64,000 nucleotides of DNA. Source: Poseidonocella pacifica. GTDB taxonomy: Bacteria > Pseudomonadota > Alphaproteobacteria > Rhodobacterales > Rhodobacteraceae. The stretch spans positions 1-64,000 of the forward strand of contig NZ_FOJU01000001.1 of the NCBI RefSeq assembly GCF_900111875.1. The letters are read 5' to 3'. The translations under genes and the position numbers were made by a program. Below, piece after piece: positions 23,601 to 32,101 of this stretch. Every line of letters begins with the position of its first letter. Position 1 is the stretch's first letter. Under the pieces are notes generated by a model. That model had not been told where the DNA came from, ran no database searches, and was given only the letters and a program-made list of their open reading frames with translations.

Positions 23601-24374
23601 ATGACTAAAACAGTCGATCTCAATGCCGATATGGGCGAAGGCTTTGGAGCTTGGACCATGGGCGACGACGCTGCGCTGCTGGAGATCGTGACATCGGCAA
23701 ATGTCGCCTGCGGGTTTCATGGCGGCGACTGGGATGTGATGGCCGAAACGATGAGCGCCGCGGTGCGCAAAGGTGCCGGCATAGGGGCGCATCCCGGATT
23801 TGCCGATCTGCATGGCTTTGGTCGCAATCGCATGCAGCTTCCGCGTGCTTCGGTGCAGAACCTCGTGCGCTATCAACTCGGCGCGGCTCAGGCGATGGCG
23901 CGCGCTGCGGGCGGGAAGGTACGTCACCTGAAACTGCACGGCGCGCTGGCAAATATGGCCTCCGAAGATGAGGGACTGGCGAAAGCCTGTTATGAGGCGG
24001 CTCTTTCGGTTGCGCCGAACATTATCATTATGGTGCTGGCGGGCACCGCACAGTACCGAGCGGCAGAGGCACTGGGATGTCCGGTAGCCTGCGAGATCTT
24101 TGCTGACCGGGCCTATAACGACAACGCCACCCTGGTGGATCGCAGCCTCCCCGGTGCCATGATCCAGGATCCGATCCTTGCCGGTGCGCGCATGGCCGAG
24201 ATGGTGCGCGAAGGCGCGATCATCACCGAAAGCGGCAAGCGGATAGAGACCCGGATCGACACTATTTGCCTGCACGGCGATACGCCCGCCGCTGTTCGGA
24301 TCGCGGCCGAGGTTCGCCGCTCGCTGGAAGCCGATGGCGTCACGCTGGTGCAATTCTCCGGCGAACCCGCTTGA
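23601..24374 (+). CDS. pxpA: Second LamB/YcsF protein (5-oxoprolinase subunit A paralogue)
   Basis: A 257-residue LamB/YcsF protein starting MTKTVDLNADMGEGFGAW at ATG 23601. All family blocks are present: TSANVACGFHGGDW, GIGAHPGFADLHGFGRN, LKLHGALANMA and ICLHGDTPAAV. It is clearly different from the first copy at 16974 (for example GDPNSMD is replaced by GDWDVMA), so it is a paralogue rather than a recent duplication. No pxpB/pxpC accompany it, and it is isolated between a lysR gene and a convergent gntR gene. It may supply an alternative A subunit to the nearby complex or act on a different lactam. Confidence 0.88.
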   Translation: MTKTVDLNADMGEGFGAWTMGDDAALLEIVTSANVACGFHGGDWDVMAETMSAAVRKGAGIGAHPGFADLHGFGRNRMQLPRASVQNLVRYQLGAAQAMARAAGGKVRHLKLHGALANMASEDEGLAKACYEAALSVAPNIIIMVLAGTAQYRAAEALGCPVACEIFADRAYNDNATLVDRSLPGAMIQDPILAGARMAEMVREGAIITESGKRIETRIDTICLHGDTPAAVRIAAEVRRSLEADGVTLVQFSGEPA

Positions 24375-24413
24375 TCCACCGGCGGTCCCGGCAGTCGCCA
24401 TCCGGCTTCAGGT

Positions 24414-25076
24414 TTACCCCAAAAGATTGCGTTCCTCGTGAACGTGCTCGACCAGATGATGGATATGCCGCGTGCAGATTGCCTGCGCGCGGGCAATATC
24501 CTTGGTCGAACATGCGTCCAGCAACTCGGCGTGTTCCTCCATCGACCTGTCGAGGTGTATCCCCGAGATCGTGAACAGGTGAGTGCGCAGCGCCATGAGG
24601 GGGCCAATCGTGCTCTCATACACCTTGATCATCGAGTTGTTTTGGCTGCTTGCGATGATGGCGCGGTGAAACCTTATGTCGCCGCGCGAATACTGCTCCG
24701 TGTCGGAGGTTCGTATGGCGTCTTGCATCTGCTCCATGCCCGCCTGCAAACCTCGTAGCAGACCGCCATGGTCGCGCTCCATCGCGAGTGCGAGGCAGGC
24801 GGTTTCAAGGATATCCCGATGTTCGCAAAGGTCCCGAATGGTGCGATCATCAGGCGAGAAAACAAAGGACCCCCGCTTGGGAGACACCCTTACGAGGCCT
24901 TCAATCTGGAGCAATACCAAGGCCTCGCGAACAGGCGACCGACTGATTTGAAGCTGGTCAGCCAGTTTTTGCTCCGACAGCTTGGTCCCAAGGGGAAACG
25001 TCCCGAGTATTATCGCCTCGCGTATCCGCTCTGCAGTGAGTTCGGTCACAGATTTCTGCGGGGGGATCGGATCCAT
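24414..25076 (-). CDS. GntR-family regulator, FCD subfamily
   Basis: A 220-residue GntR regulator. The winged HTH covers residues 8-72 (SVTELTAERIREAIILGTFPLGTKLSEQKLADQLQISRSPVREALVLLQIEGLVRVSPKRGSFVFSP). The C-terminal FCD domain is all helical with metal-binding candidates (LCEHRDILE, DIRFHRAII, EEHAELLDA, CTRHIHHLVEHV). FCD regulators usually sense small carboxylates. It is divergent from a glycolate/lactate-type FAD dehydrogenase across a 138-bp gap with strong dyads, making that gene and the downstream MBL gene its likely targets. Confidence 0.9.
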   Translation of the reverse strand: MDPIPPQKSVTELTAERIREAIILGTFPLGTKLSEQKLADQLQISRSPVREALVLLQIEGLVRVSPKRGSFVFSPDDRTIRDLCEHRDILETACLALAMERDHGGLLRGLQAGMEQMQDAIRTSDTEQYSRGDIRFHRAIIASSQNNSMIKVYESTIGPLMALRTHLFTISGIHLDRSMEEHAELLDACSTKDIARAQAICTRHIHHLVEHVHEERNLLG

Positions 25077-25119
25077 TTGGCCTCTTCACAGCGGGAACTT
25101 TGCCAGTTGATGGTGAGAT

Positions 25120-25170
25120 CTACCATGTTAGTTGTCAATTGACAGAACCATATTGCATGTAACATGGTAG
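25120..25170. promoter_or_regulatory. Operator region of the GntR regulator, nested dyads
   Basis: Outer arms CTACCATGTTA (25120-25130) and TAACATGGTAG (25160-25170) are perfect inverted repeats. TGTCAATTGACA (25133-25144) is a separate perfect 12-bp palindrome inside. TTGACA within it could serve as a -35 for the downstream dehydrogenase. The block sits centrally between gntR and the FAD dehydrogenase gene. Confidence 0.65.
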
Positions 25171-25214
25171 TTTAGTGTCCGTAGTCCGGGACTCACACGT
25201 GAAGTACGAAGGAG

Positions 25215-26732
25215 ATGTTCTTGGCACCCGCGCCCAGTTCGACACAGACCGAAGAGTTGCTGCGCAAATGCGCTAAAAGCGTCGGCGCCGCTCAGGTTCT
25301 GCGCGGTGGCGACGATCAAGTCGCTACCTACTGCAAGGATTGGACAGGGCGTTATGCCGCGACACCGCTGGCCGTTGTACGCCCCAAAACTACGCAAGAG
25401 GTTTCAGAAATTGTACGCCTTTGCCGTGCCCATGGCGTGCCGGTCGTACCGTCGAGCGGTCGGACGGGGCTTTGCGGGGGTGGGATGCCAATCGCGGATC
25501 ACAGCAGCATGGTGGTGTCCCTAGAGCGTATGAATGCCGTTCGTGACCTCGATGCCGATGGGCGAAGCATCACGGTAGAGGCCGGCGTGGTCCTTCAGAC
25601 TGTTCAAGAGAGGGCACGCGACAGTGGGCTGATCTTTCCCCTGACCTTCGGCGCGCAGGGGAGCGCCATGATCGGCGGGGCGCTGTCGACCAATGCGGGT
25701 GGATCGAACGTGGTGAAATACGGCACCACGCGTGAGCTTTGTATCGGGATCGAAGCCGTGATGCCCGACGGCTCGGTGATCAATGCGCTTACAGGGCTGC
25801 GCAAGGACAACACTGGCTACGATCTGAAGGATTTGCTGATCGGCGCAGAGGGGACGCTTGGGATCGTTACGGCGGCTGTCTTCAAGCTGTCGCCAATACC
25901 ATTGACCCGCACAACCGGTTTTCTGTCATTGGCTGCCTTGAGCGATGCTCCTGCGGTGTTGAACAGATTGCAGGATCGCACGGGCGGCGGGGTGGAGGCG
26001 TTTGAATACATGCCAAGAGCGGCCGTCGATGTGATCTGCAGGGCGTTTCCCGGTATTCGGCAACCGCTCGAAGTACCCGCTGAAACGGGGCTGTTCTTCG
26101 AGGTGGCTTCCAGCCGAGCGGACGACGCGACGCAGGGTGACGATGGCGCGTCGCATCTGCAGGACATGGTGTTCGCCGTGCTGGAAGAGATGATGGAAGA
26201 GGGCGTGATACTCGATGCGATGATCGCGCAATCGGAGCAGCAGCGGCTTGACCTCTGGACCATGCGGGAATCCGTCCTTGAGGCGATTACCGCCAACGGC
26301 CCGGCCTATCACATGGATATTTCACTGCCGCTTGCCGCGATTGCCGAGTTTGTCGCCACGATGGATGACGCAATGGCAAACATGGGGTTTCAACCCCTGA
26401 CCGTCGGGCATTTGGGTGACGGCAATCTTCACTATGCGCTCAGCGCGGGACCGGGGCAGGATTGGAAGGCTCTGCCATTGGAAAGGGCGAAGGAGGAAGC
26501 CTTTGACCTCTTGCTGCGCCTCAAGGGGTCGTTCTCCGCCGAGCACGGGATTGGACAAAGCAAACTCGACGTGATGCGCAAGCTGAAGCAAGAGAGTCAG
26601 CTTGCGGCGATGCGCGCCATCAAAGCGGCCCTCGATCCCGAAGGGCTGATGAATCCGGGGAAGCTCATCCCCGCGGAAGGGGGCATGGTTTCACCCCGCC
26701 AAGAAACCACTCCAAAGGAGAGGACGCGATGA
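25215..26732 (+). CDS. FAD-linked 2-hydroxyacid dehydrogenase (GlcD/D-lactate dehydrogenase type)
   Basis: A protein of about 505 residues with an N-terminal FAD-binding type 4 domain (PLAVVRPKTTQEVSEIVRLCRAHGVPVVPSSGRTGLCGGG; GAQGSAMIGGALSTNAGGSNVVKYGT; LKDLLIGAEGTLGIVTAAVFKL) and a C-terminal FAD-oxidase domain ending HLGDGNLHY...EHGIGQSKLDVMRK. This layout is that of D-lactate, glycolate and D-2-hydroxyglutarate dehydrogenases, which oxidise a D-2-hydroxyacid to the 2-oxoacid. The AAGGAG ribosome site (25209-25214) abuts ATG 25215, so the in-frame TTG at 25221 (giving MAPAPSS) is better spaced and may be the real start. It overlaps the next gene by 4 bp and is under the divergent GntR regulator. 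Confidence 0.85.
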   Translation: MFLAPAPSSTQTEELLRKCAKSVGAAQVLRGGDDQVATYCKDWTGRYAATPLAVVRPKTTQEVSEIVRLCRAHGVPVVPSSGRTGLCGGGMPIADHSSMVVSLERMNAVRDLDADGRSITVEAGVVLQTVQERARDSGLIFPLTFGAQGSAMIGGALSTNAGGSNVVKYGTTRELCIGIEAVMPDGSVINALTGLRKDNTGYDLKDLLIGAEGTLGIVTAAVFKLSPIPLTRTTGFLSLAALSDAPAVLNRLQDRTGGGVEAFEYMPRAAVDVICRAFPGIRQPLEVPAETGLFFEVASSRADDATQGDDGASHLQDMVFAVLEEMMEEGVILDAMIAQSEQQRLDLWTMRESVLEAITANGPAYHMDISLPLAAIAEFVATMDDAMANMGFQPLTVGHLGDGNLHYALSAGPGQDWKALPLERAKEEAFDLLLRLKGSFSAEHGIGQSKLDVMRKLKQESQLAAMRAIKAALDPEGLMNPGKLIPAEGGMVSPRQETTPKERTR

Positions 26733-27685
26733 GAAAGTTGATTGGCATGGGCTTGGTTGCGGCATTGGCCACGGGGTTGGGCGGGCAGGCAAGCGCGCAA
26801 GCTCTCTTTGATGGATGCCCGTCGGATCAGATCCTTGAACGTTTCGCCGAGTTCGGTCGCACCGGTAAGATGCCCCCGGATCTGGGAGGTTGGCTGAACA
26901 ATCCCGAAGCTCAATATGTCGAGCCGTGGTCTCCATTCGATAACGTCGACTATGTCGGGATTTGCTGGGTGTCAGCTTGGCTGGTGCATACGGAGGAGGG
27001 CACGGTGCTCATAGACGCGCTCTATGGGCCGTTTACCCAAACGCTTGTCGATAACATCGCCAAAACGGGGACCGATCTGGCTGATATCAAATACGTACTG
27101 ATGACCCACGGGCATTTCGACCACGTCGGAGGTGCCGCAACGCTCAAACCGTTGCTGCCCAATGCGACCTTCGTGATGACGCAGGGGGGATGGGATGAGG
27201 CCGTCGCGGCGTCTGAGGAGTCGCAGGGCGGTCCGCGCGCCTGGGATATGATTGAGCCTGAAATGGTCGTGGCGGATGGCGATAGGATATCGCTGGGGGA
27301 TAACACATTCACCGTGCTCGAAACGCCGGGCCATACGTGGGGCACGGCATCTTATGTGTACGACGTTCGAGACGAGGGCGAAACGTACCGCGCGATCACC
27401 ATCGGAGGGTTGGGATTGAATGCAATCGAAGGTCCGCCGCAGGTCGAAGCATTCATCGAGAGCCTTGATCGCATGCGCGCGTTGACAGAGGCGGGGGACA
27501 TGGGGATCGATGTACACCTCACAACGCATGGGTTTTCGAACAACCTCGATGAGGATCGTCAGGCGCTCGCCGATCGCGTGGATGGGCAGCCAAACGTGAT
27601 GGTCGATCCGGAGGGATTGTTGGCCCAGATCGAAACGTTGCGCGCCGGAGCCGAAGATCGTTTGGCATCCGAAGAAGCGAAATAA
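26729..27685 (+). CDS. Periplasmic metallo-beta-lactamase-fold hydrolase
   Basis: A 318-residue protein with a Sec signal peptide (residues 1-23, ...GGQASAQA). The MBL fold has an intact zinc motif HGHFDH (residues ~127-132, TH-G-H-F-D-H-V-G-G) and the downstream ligand in ETPGHTWGTASY. The C-terminal metal region is HLTTHGF. The sequence resembles subclass-B3-like periplasmic hydrolases, which include beta-lactamases and lactonases, but the actual substrate is unknown. It is translationally coupled to the FAD dehydrogenase upstream (ATGA overlap at 26729-26732), which makes a catabolic lactone- or ester-hydrolysing role likelier than antibiotic resistance. A GC hairpin follows at 27703-27721. 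Confidence 0.85.
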   Translation: MRKLIGMGLVAALATGLGGQASAQALFDGCPSDQILERFAEFGRTGKMPPDLGGWLNNPEAQYVEPWSPFDNVDYVGICWVSAWLVHTEEGTVLIDALYGPFTQTLVDNIAKTGTDLADIKYVLMTHGHFDHVGGAATLKPLLPNATFVMTQGGWDEAVAASEESQGGPRAWDMIEPEMVVADGDRISLGDNTFTVLETPGHTWGTASYVYDVRDEGETYRAITIGGLGLNAIEGPPQVEAFIESLDRMRALTEAGDMGIDVHLTTHGFSNNLDEDRQALADRVDGQPNVMVDPEGLLAQIETLRAGAEDRLASEEAK

Positions 27686-27702
27686 CGACGCGGGAAGCTA
27701 TT

Positions 27703-27721
27703 CGGGGCCTTTGTGGCCCCG
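27703..27721 (+). terminator. GC hairpin after the MBL gene
   Basis: CGGGGCC-TTTGT-GGCCCCG is a perfect 7-bp stem 18 bp past the MBL stop. No T-run follows. A second hairpin, TAGGCCA/TGGCCTA (27832-27838/27849-27855), lies just past the 3' end of the converging minus-strand gene at 27867. Confidence 0.5.
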
Positions 27722-27866
27722 CGACCGTACGCCACTCGATGCGGCGTCTATCGGTAACTTGGGTGGAACGCGGCGCTCCGGTAGGGAGGCGCCGCGCGTT
27801 CGGTCTTTCGTCGGCGGCGACAGCTTCACTGTAGGCCAGTGGTTGCCGTGGCCTAACCGGTTCGTT

Positions 27867-28808
27867 TCACGCGCGCGGCTTGGCCAGTCCGGCGATCACC
27901 TTGGTCCGTTTCACGTATTTGCCCCGGATGCTTTCAGCCGCAATTCGGCTGTCATCCTTCGATGCGAGGCTTGCAGTTTCTCCGACGAACCGCAGGCACA
28001 CACGGGCATGGGCGTCATAGGTTTCGGAAATGGCGCGGCTGATCCTGTCCAGTTCCTCCTCGAAGTCGTCCGGCACGCGCTTGAGCACGCGAAGGCTGGT
28101 CACCAACTCCTTGTGGTCGGCGTAAAACAACCCCGAAAAGTGCGGATCATGGGCGGTCATGTCAGGGCGAATGCGGCTTTCATAATCCTCGGGCGAGAAA
28201 TCGGCAGCGAGATGAAAGGCCACGGTCGACGCTTCCATCAGATCCGCGAAATCACTCAAGACCGCCTGTGTGACCGGTGCATGTTCGCGATCAAGGGTCT
28301 CTTCAAGGACGTGCAAGAGATAGAGCATCCCGTGAATGATCAGGAAGAACAGTTGATGTTGCTGCTTCCAGCGGAACAGGGGATCAGCAGTCACGTGGGG
28401 GGAGGCGGCCGCCGGTGCCGCCGTGGGGATCAAGGCCCAATCGGCAAGCCGATGCAAACCGCGGGCCAAAGTTTGCAGTTGCACATCTGAGAGCGCCGAG
28501 CCGGTCTCTATATCGGCCGCGCAGAGGGGCAGCGCTTTTGCCATCGCGGCGCGCAGCATCTCCACCGGTGCCCCAGAAGCGCGCTCCACCAGAAAGTAGC
28601 TGTCAAACAGCCGCTGCGCCCCATCGAGAGTGCTCTCGGAGGGGGCAAACTCTTCATTTGCCACGGCCTGCGTCACGCGGGCGGCGAGCCCTGTCATGGC
28701 GTTTCCCGATGCCATCAGTTGAGACATGCGGAAACGGTGCTTCGGCAAGGTGGTCTCGGCTGCGAACCAGTCATGGGGCAGGGGCAGCGTCAGGGATTCG
28801 ACTTGCAT
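27867..28808 (-). CDS. Unrecognised 313-residue helical protein
   Basis: I do not recognise this protein with confidence. It is 313 residues, with no signal peptide and mostly alpha-helical character. A His-rich amphipathic helix stands out at residues ~145-170 (WKQQHQLFFLIIHGMLYLLHV; H151, H159, H166), as do FHLAADFSPEDYESRIRPDM and DPHFSGLFYADHKELVTSLR (H199, H220, H223, H232). The pattern of a hydrophobic helix with LFFLIIH and a later R/H-rich segment is reminiscent of the tryptophan 2,3-dioxygenase superfamily of haem enzymes, a weak guess. It is the last gene of the minus-strand catabolic operon, 19 bp after an SDR gene, so a catalytic role in that pathway is plausible. Confidence 0.7.
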   Translation of the reverse strand: MQVESLTLPLPHDWFAAETTLPKHRFRMSQLMASGNAMTGLAARVTQAVANEEFAPSESTLDGAQRLFDSYFLVERASGAPVEMLRAAMAKALPLCAADIETGSALSDVQLQTLARGLHRLADWALIPTAAPAAASPHVTADPLFRWKQQHQLFFLIIHGMLYLLHVLEETLDREHAPVTQAVLSDFADLMEASTVAFHLAADFSPEDYESRIRPDMTAHDPHFSGLFYADHKELVTSLRVLKRVPDDFEEELDRISRAISETYDAHARVCLRFVGETASLASKDDSRIAAESIRGKYVKRTKVIAGLAKPRA

Positions 28809-28827
28809 TCTTTCCTCCTCAGGCGGG

Positions 28828-29604
28828 CTAGAAGCGCCCGCAATCTACCTTCATTTTATCGCCTGTGATGGCAGAGCTAAGGTCGCTGGCGTAGTAGAGC
28901 GCTGCGCGCCCGACCTCCTCCGGGGCAACCCAGCGTTTGAGCGCGGCGACATCGGTATAGTTCTCTCGCTCGATCTCCTCGGCGGGACGGCCTTCCGCCT
29001 CGGCGCGGCGCGCAAGGATCCGGTCCATGTTTTCACCCGACACCGCGCCGGGCATCAGAGCGTTGACGCGCACCCCTTTGGGGCCAAGCTCGCGCGCCAT
29101 GGTTTCGGTGATGCCGATCAGAGCGAATTTCGAGGCCACATAGGCCGAGCGCATCGGATAGCCTTGGATGCCCATTAGCGACGACATGTTGATGATAGAG
29201 CCTGCGCCCTGGGCGCTCATGATTTTGGCCGCTTCTTGCAGGCAGTACATCGCGCCGACGAGATTGATGTTCATGCAGCCGATCCAGGCATCCATGTCGA
29301 CATCGGCCACCGGTGCGATGGGGCCGGGGCCACCTGCGTTGTTGAGCAACACATCGACCCGCCCCGTGATCGTCGCAGCCTTGGCAAAGAGTTCCCGCAC
29401 CTCATCTTGATTGGATACGTCGCAGGCAATGGCATGCCCGCCGATGGTCGCGGCGACTTTTTCAAGTGGTTCTAGCCGGCGTCCCGCGACGACCACGGTC
29501 GCTCCGGCATCTGCAAAGACATGGGCTGTGGCTTCGCCGATCCCGCTGCCGCCGCCGGTGATGATGGCAAGTTTTCCGTCCAGACGGGCCGGGTCTCGGG
29601 TCAT
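28828..29604 (-). CDS. Short-chain dehydrogenase/reductase (SDR)
   Basis: A 258-residue classical SDR. It has the NAD(P)-binding TGGGSGIGEAT loop (residues ~16-25), the NNAGG motif, the catalytic Ser in NMSSLMG and Tyr/Lys in YVASK (residues ~158-162). AGRR after the second strand suggests NADP preference. Its substrate is not predictable. It overlaps the upstream FAD-subunit gene by 4 bp, so it belongs to the same operon as the HcnABC-like dehydrogenase, the DapA-family enzyme, the SMP-30 protein and the CoA transferase. Confidence 0.88.
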   Translation of the reverse strand: MTRDPARLDGKLAIITGGGSGIGEATAHVFADAGATVVVAGRRLEPLEKVAATIGGHAIACDVSNQDEVRELFAKAATITGRVDVLLNNAGGPGPIAPVADVDMDAWIGCMNINLVGAMYCLQEAAKIMSAQGAGSIINMSSLMGIQGYPMRSAYVASKFALIGITETMARELGPKGVRVNALMPGAVSGENMDRILARRAEAEGRPAEEIERENYTDVAALKRWVAPEEVGRAALYYASDLSSAITGDKMKVDCGRF

Positions 29605-30704
29605 GCTGTATCCTTTTCGAAGTCACGCCCCGGATCGAACAGGGGCATTTCGGGCTCGCGCCCCAGAATGGAATCCCCCATCAGTTGTCCGATGTAGGGG
29701 CCGATGGTGTAACCGCCGCGGACGCAGCCCAGAACGAATGCCCCCGGAACGCCGGGCAGTGGGCCAGCCAGCGGATAGAAATCCGGCACATTGGCTTCAA
29801 ACCCTGTCCAACTGCGCAGAACACGCGCAGACCCCAAGGCGGGCACGGCGTATTGGGCCAGCGCGAGGTTTGGCCGGACGGTGTGTGCATCCACGGTGCC
29901 GCGTCCTTCCTGCGGGGTGCCGCGCCCTTGCCAACCGCCGCCGATCAACACGGTGCCGTTCGCCTTTTGCTTCATGGTAAGAAGGCCCGTGGCGTGGCCA
30001 ATGACACTGCGTATGAGTGGCGGCATTCGCTCGGTTACAGAGACCGTGTTCACCCGCGCGTTGACGGGCAAATCGACATTCAGCAGCGCGGCCAAGGGTT
30101 TCAGCCATGCGCCCGCTGCAAGCAAAATTCGCGTCGCACGGATCGTGCCCTGCGGCGTGCTGAGTTCGAAAGGCGCGCCTTCCTTGATTGCCGTGACCTT
30201 ACACCCTTCGCGGTAGGGTATGTTCGCGTCTTGCAGGCGGCCGCGATAATAGCGGCCTGTCAGGGAGGAGTTGGCATAGCCGTCTTCGGCGCAGAAGCTC
30301 GCGGCCTGGACTTTATGCGTCAGATGCGGCTCGGCGTCGCGCAGTCGGTTATTGGCCACAAACTCTATCGGAGCACCTGCCTCAGCCTTGAGCGTTTGGC
30401 GCTCGTGCAGCATGTCCGCCTCCCGTGGAGTAAAGGCGAGCGTAAATCCCCCGGTCTTGGCAAAGCCTACGGCATCGCCCATCTGCTCCCAGAGATGATG
30501 TCCCCTCAGCGCATAGGGCATCAGTTTGACCCGCTTGATCTGCAAGCTGAGCGTGCCAGCGTTGACCCCCGATGCTCCTTGGCCGAGGTCACCCTGATCC
30601 AAGACGATAGCGGTCATGCCTCCTTCCGCCACGCGCAGGGCGGTCGCACAGCCCATGATCCCGCCGCCGATAATCGCGATGTCGTATGGGATCGCTTGGG
30701 TCAT
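29601..30704 (-). CDS. FAD oxidoreductase, HcnC/D-hydroxyproline dehydrogenase beta-like subunit
   Basis: A 367-residue D-amino-acid-oxidase-fold flavoprotein: the dinucleotide loop YDIAIIGGGIMGCATALRVAEGG, the second glycine motif GQGASGVNAGTL, LLAAGAWLKPLAALL, and the C-terminal FAD contact GFEANVPDFYPLAGPLPGVPGAFVLGCVRGGYTIGP. With the two genes upstream it forms a three-component set like hydrogen cyanide synthase HcnABC, opine oxidase and D-hydroxyproline dehydrogenase. These complexes oxidise the C-N bond of amino acids or iminoacids at the membrane. The substrate amine is unknown. It overlaps both neighbours by 4 bp. Confidence 0.87.
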   Translation of the reverse strand: MTQAIPYDIAIIGGGIMGCATALRVAEGGMTAIVLDQGDLGQGASGVNAGTLSLQIKRVKLMPYALRGHHLWEQMGDAVGFAKTGGFTLAFTPREADMLHERQTLKAEAGAPIEFVANNRLRDAEPHLTHKVQAASFCAEDGYANSSLTGRYYRGRLQDANIPYREGCKVTAIKEGAPFELSTPQGTIRATRILLAAGAWLKPLAALLNVDLPVNARVNTVSVTERMPPLIRSVIGHATGLLTMKQKANGTVLIGGGWQGRGTPQEGRGTVDAHTVRPNLALAQYAVPALGSARVLRSWTGFEANVPDFYPLAGPLPGVPGAFVLGCVRGGYTIGPYIGQLMGDSILGREPEMPLFDPGRDFEKDTA

Positions 30705-32101
30705 AGCGGGGCGGGTTTCGGGATAGGCAGGTCGTCATAATCGAAATCACCTGCGGCCTGACTGAGGGGGACTGGTCGCAGCGGTGGGCGCGGCGTTGGT
30801 GGTGCGATCTCCGACAGGGGCTTGCCAGTCTGCGCGGCGATGAGTGCCGCAATGGCCGTTTGGCAATACTTGCCTCCGCAGGGGCCCATTCCGGCCCTCC
30901 GCCCCGATTTCACCGCATTCGTGCTCTGTGCCCCTATAGCTATTTCTGCGAGGATATCCGCCCGACGGAGGCTCTCACATCTGCACACAATTGTCTCGTC
31001 CGTGGTGAGAGCGGCGACGCTCGCACGCGGTTGGCTCAACGCTGTCATGGCGCGGCCAAACTTTGCGGCCCGTCGCCATGGCCGGAGTGACGGCATGTGC
31101 GTAGACTTGCCCATATCCCGAGCGACGCGGGCCCCTGTCAGCACTCCCTGCAGAGCCGCCGCAGTGGCCCCCCGAATGCCGCAGCCATCCCCGGTCAGGT
31201 ATAATCCATCGACCCGAGTTGCGCCGTCCGGTTGAACCTCGGGCACCCAGCCCCCCAAGGCCGGATCATGCAGGATATGGACCCCAAGCATCTGCGCGGC
31301 TTCGATCTGGGGGATCAGCCCGTGCCCGACACACACACTGTCGGCGCTAAATTCTTGGCCGGGATCATTTTCTCCCAATCGGCGGGCACGAACACCTGTC
31401 ACACTGTTTCCGCCAAATACCTCAGAGATCGCATGGCCCCAGAGGATCGGCACGCGCGCCAGCATCAGGTCAGCGACCCAAAGTGCGCCCCGACCGAGCA
31501 GTCTGGGTTGCCCCGCCATCGCGGGCAGGGCGCGCGCCCATTCGCCTCGGGTATTTGGCGTGACCACTGCGGCGACCTCGCCGCCCAGACGTCGGATCTC
31601 ACTGGCGACATAGAAAACAAGTGGGCCCGTGCCGCTGACCACCGTGCGCGTGCCGGGAAGTGTAAGGGATTGTTTGAAAAGGGCCGTGGCCCCGGCGAGA
31701 CCGATAACCCCCGGCGTTGTCCAGCCCGGTACTGGTTGCACGTATTCACGCGCGCCTGTCGCGAGGATCAGAGCGCTGGCGGCAACCTCATGTGACTCGC
31801 CATTTCGCAGAACCTGAAGTGCCCAGCGATCGTCCTGCCGCCGAATATCCCAGACGCGGGCATCGGTGAGTTGCTCCACGGCGCTCTCCGTCAACGCCTG
31901 TCGCAAGGCATCGCCAGATTGGCTTTCGGGAGTTTGGGGCGCGGAATGGATGCTGGGCGATTTGCCTCGCCAGACCTGCCCGCCGGGAACAGGCTGTTCG
32001 TCGAGCAAGACCACGTCCAGTCCGGCCCGCGCGGCAACGAGCGCGGCGTTGCCACCCGCCGGACCCGCGCCTATCACGGCGATATCATGATGGGTGCTCA
32101 T
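30701..32101 (-). CDS. NAD/FAD oxidoreductase, HcnB-like alpha subunit with BFD-type iron-sulfur domain
   Basis: A 466-residue flavoprotein. The N-terminal Rossmann motif is HDIAVIGAGPAGGNAALVAARAGLDVVLLDE (residues 5-35), with PVPGGQVWRG after it. A second nucleotide motif is ALILATGAREYVQPVPGW, and GLYLTGDGCGIRGATAA lies near residue 300. The C-terminal domain has the four-Cys pattern of bacterioferritin-associated-ferredoxin-like domains (IVCRCES ... MGPCGGKYCQT). This is the architecture of HcnB and of D-hydroxyproline dehydrogenase and opine oxidase alpha subunits. It is encoded between the 2Fe-2S subunit and the FAD beta subunit with 4-bp overlaps. Confidence 0.88.
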   Translation of the reverse strand: MSTHHDIAVIGAGPAGGNAALVAARAGLDVVLLDEQPVPGGQVWRGKSPSIHSAPQTPESQSGDALRQALTESAVEQLTDARVWDIRRQDDRWALQVLRNGESHEVAASALILATGAREYVQPVPGWTTPGVIGLAGATALFKQSLTLPGTRTVVSGTGPLVFYVASEIRRLGGEVAAVVTPNTRGEWARALPAMAGQPRLLGRGALWVADLMLARVPILWGHAISEVFGGNSVTGVRARRLGENDPGQEFSADSVCVGHGLIPQIEAAQMLGVHILHDPALGGWVPEVQPDGATRVDGLYLTGDGCGIRGATAAALQGVLTGARVARDMGKSTHMPSLRPWRRAAKFGRAMTALSQPRASVAALTTDETIVCRCESLRRADILAEIAIGAQSTNAVKSGRRAGMGPCGGKYCQTAIAALIAAQTGKPLSEIAPPTPRPPLRPVPLSQAAGDFDYDDLPIPKPAPL

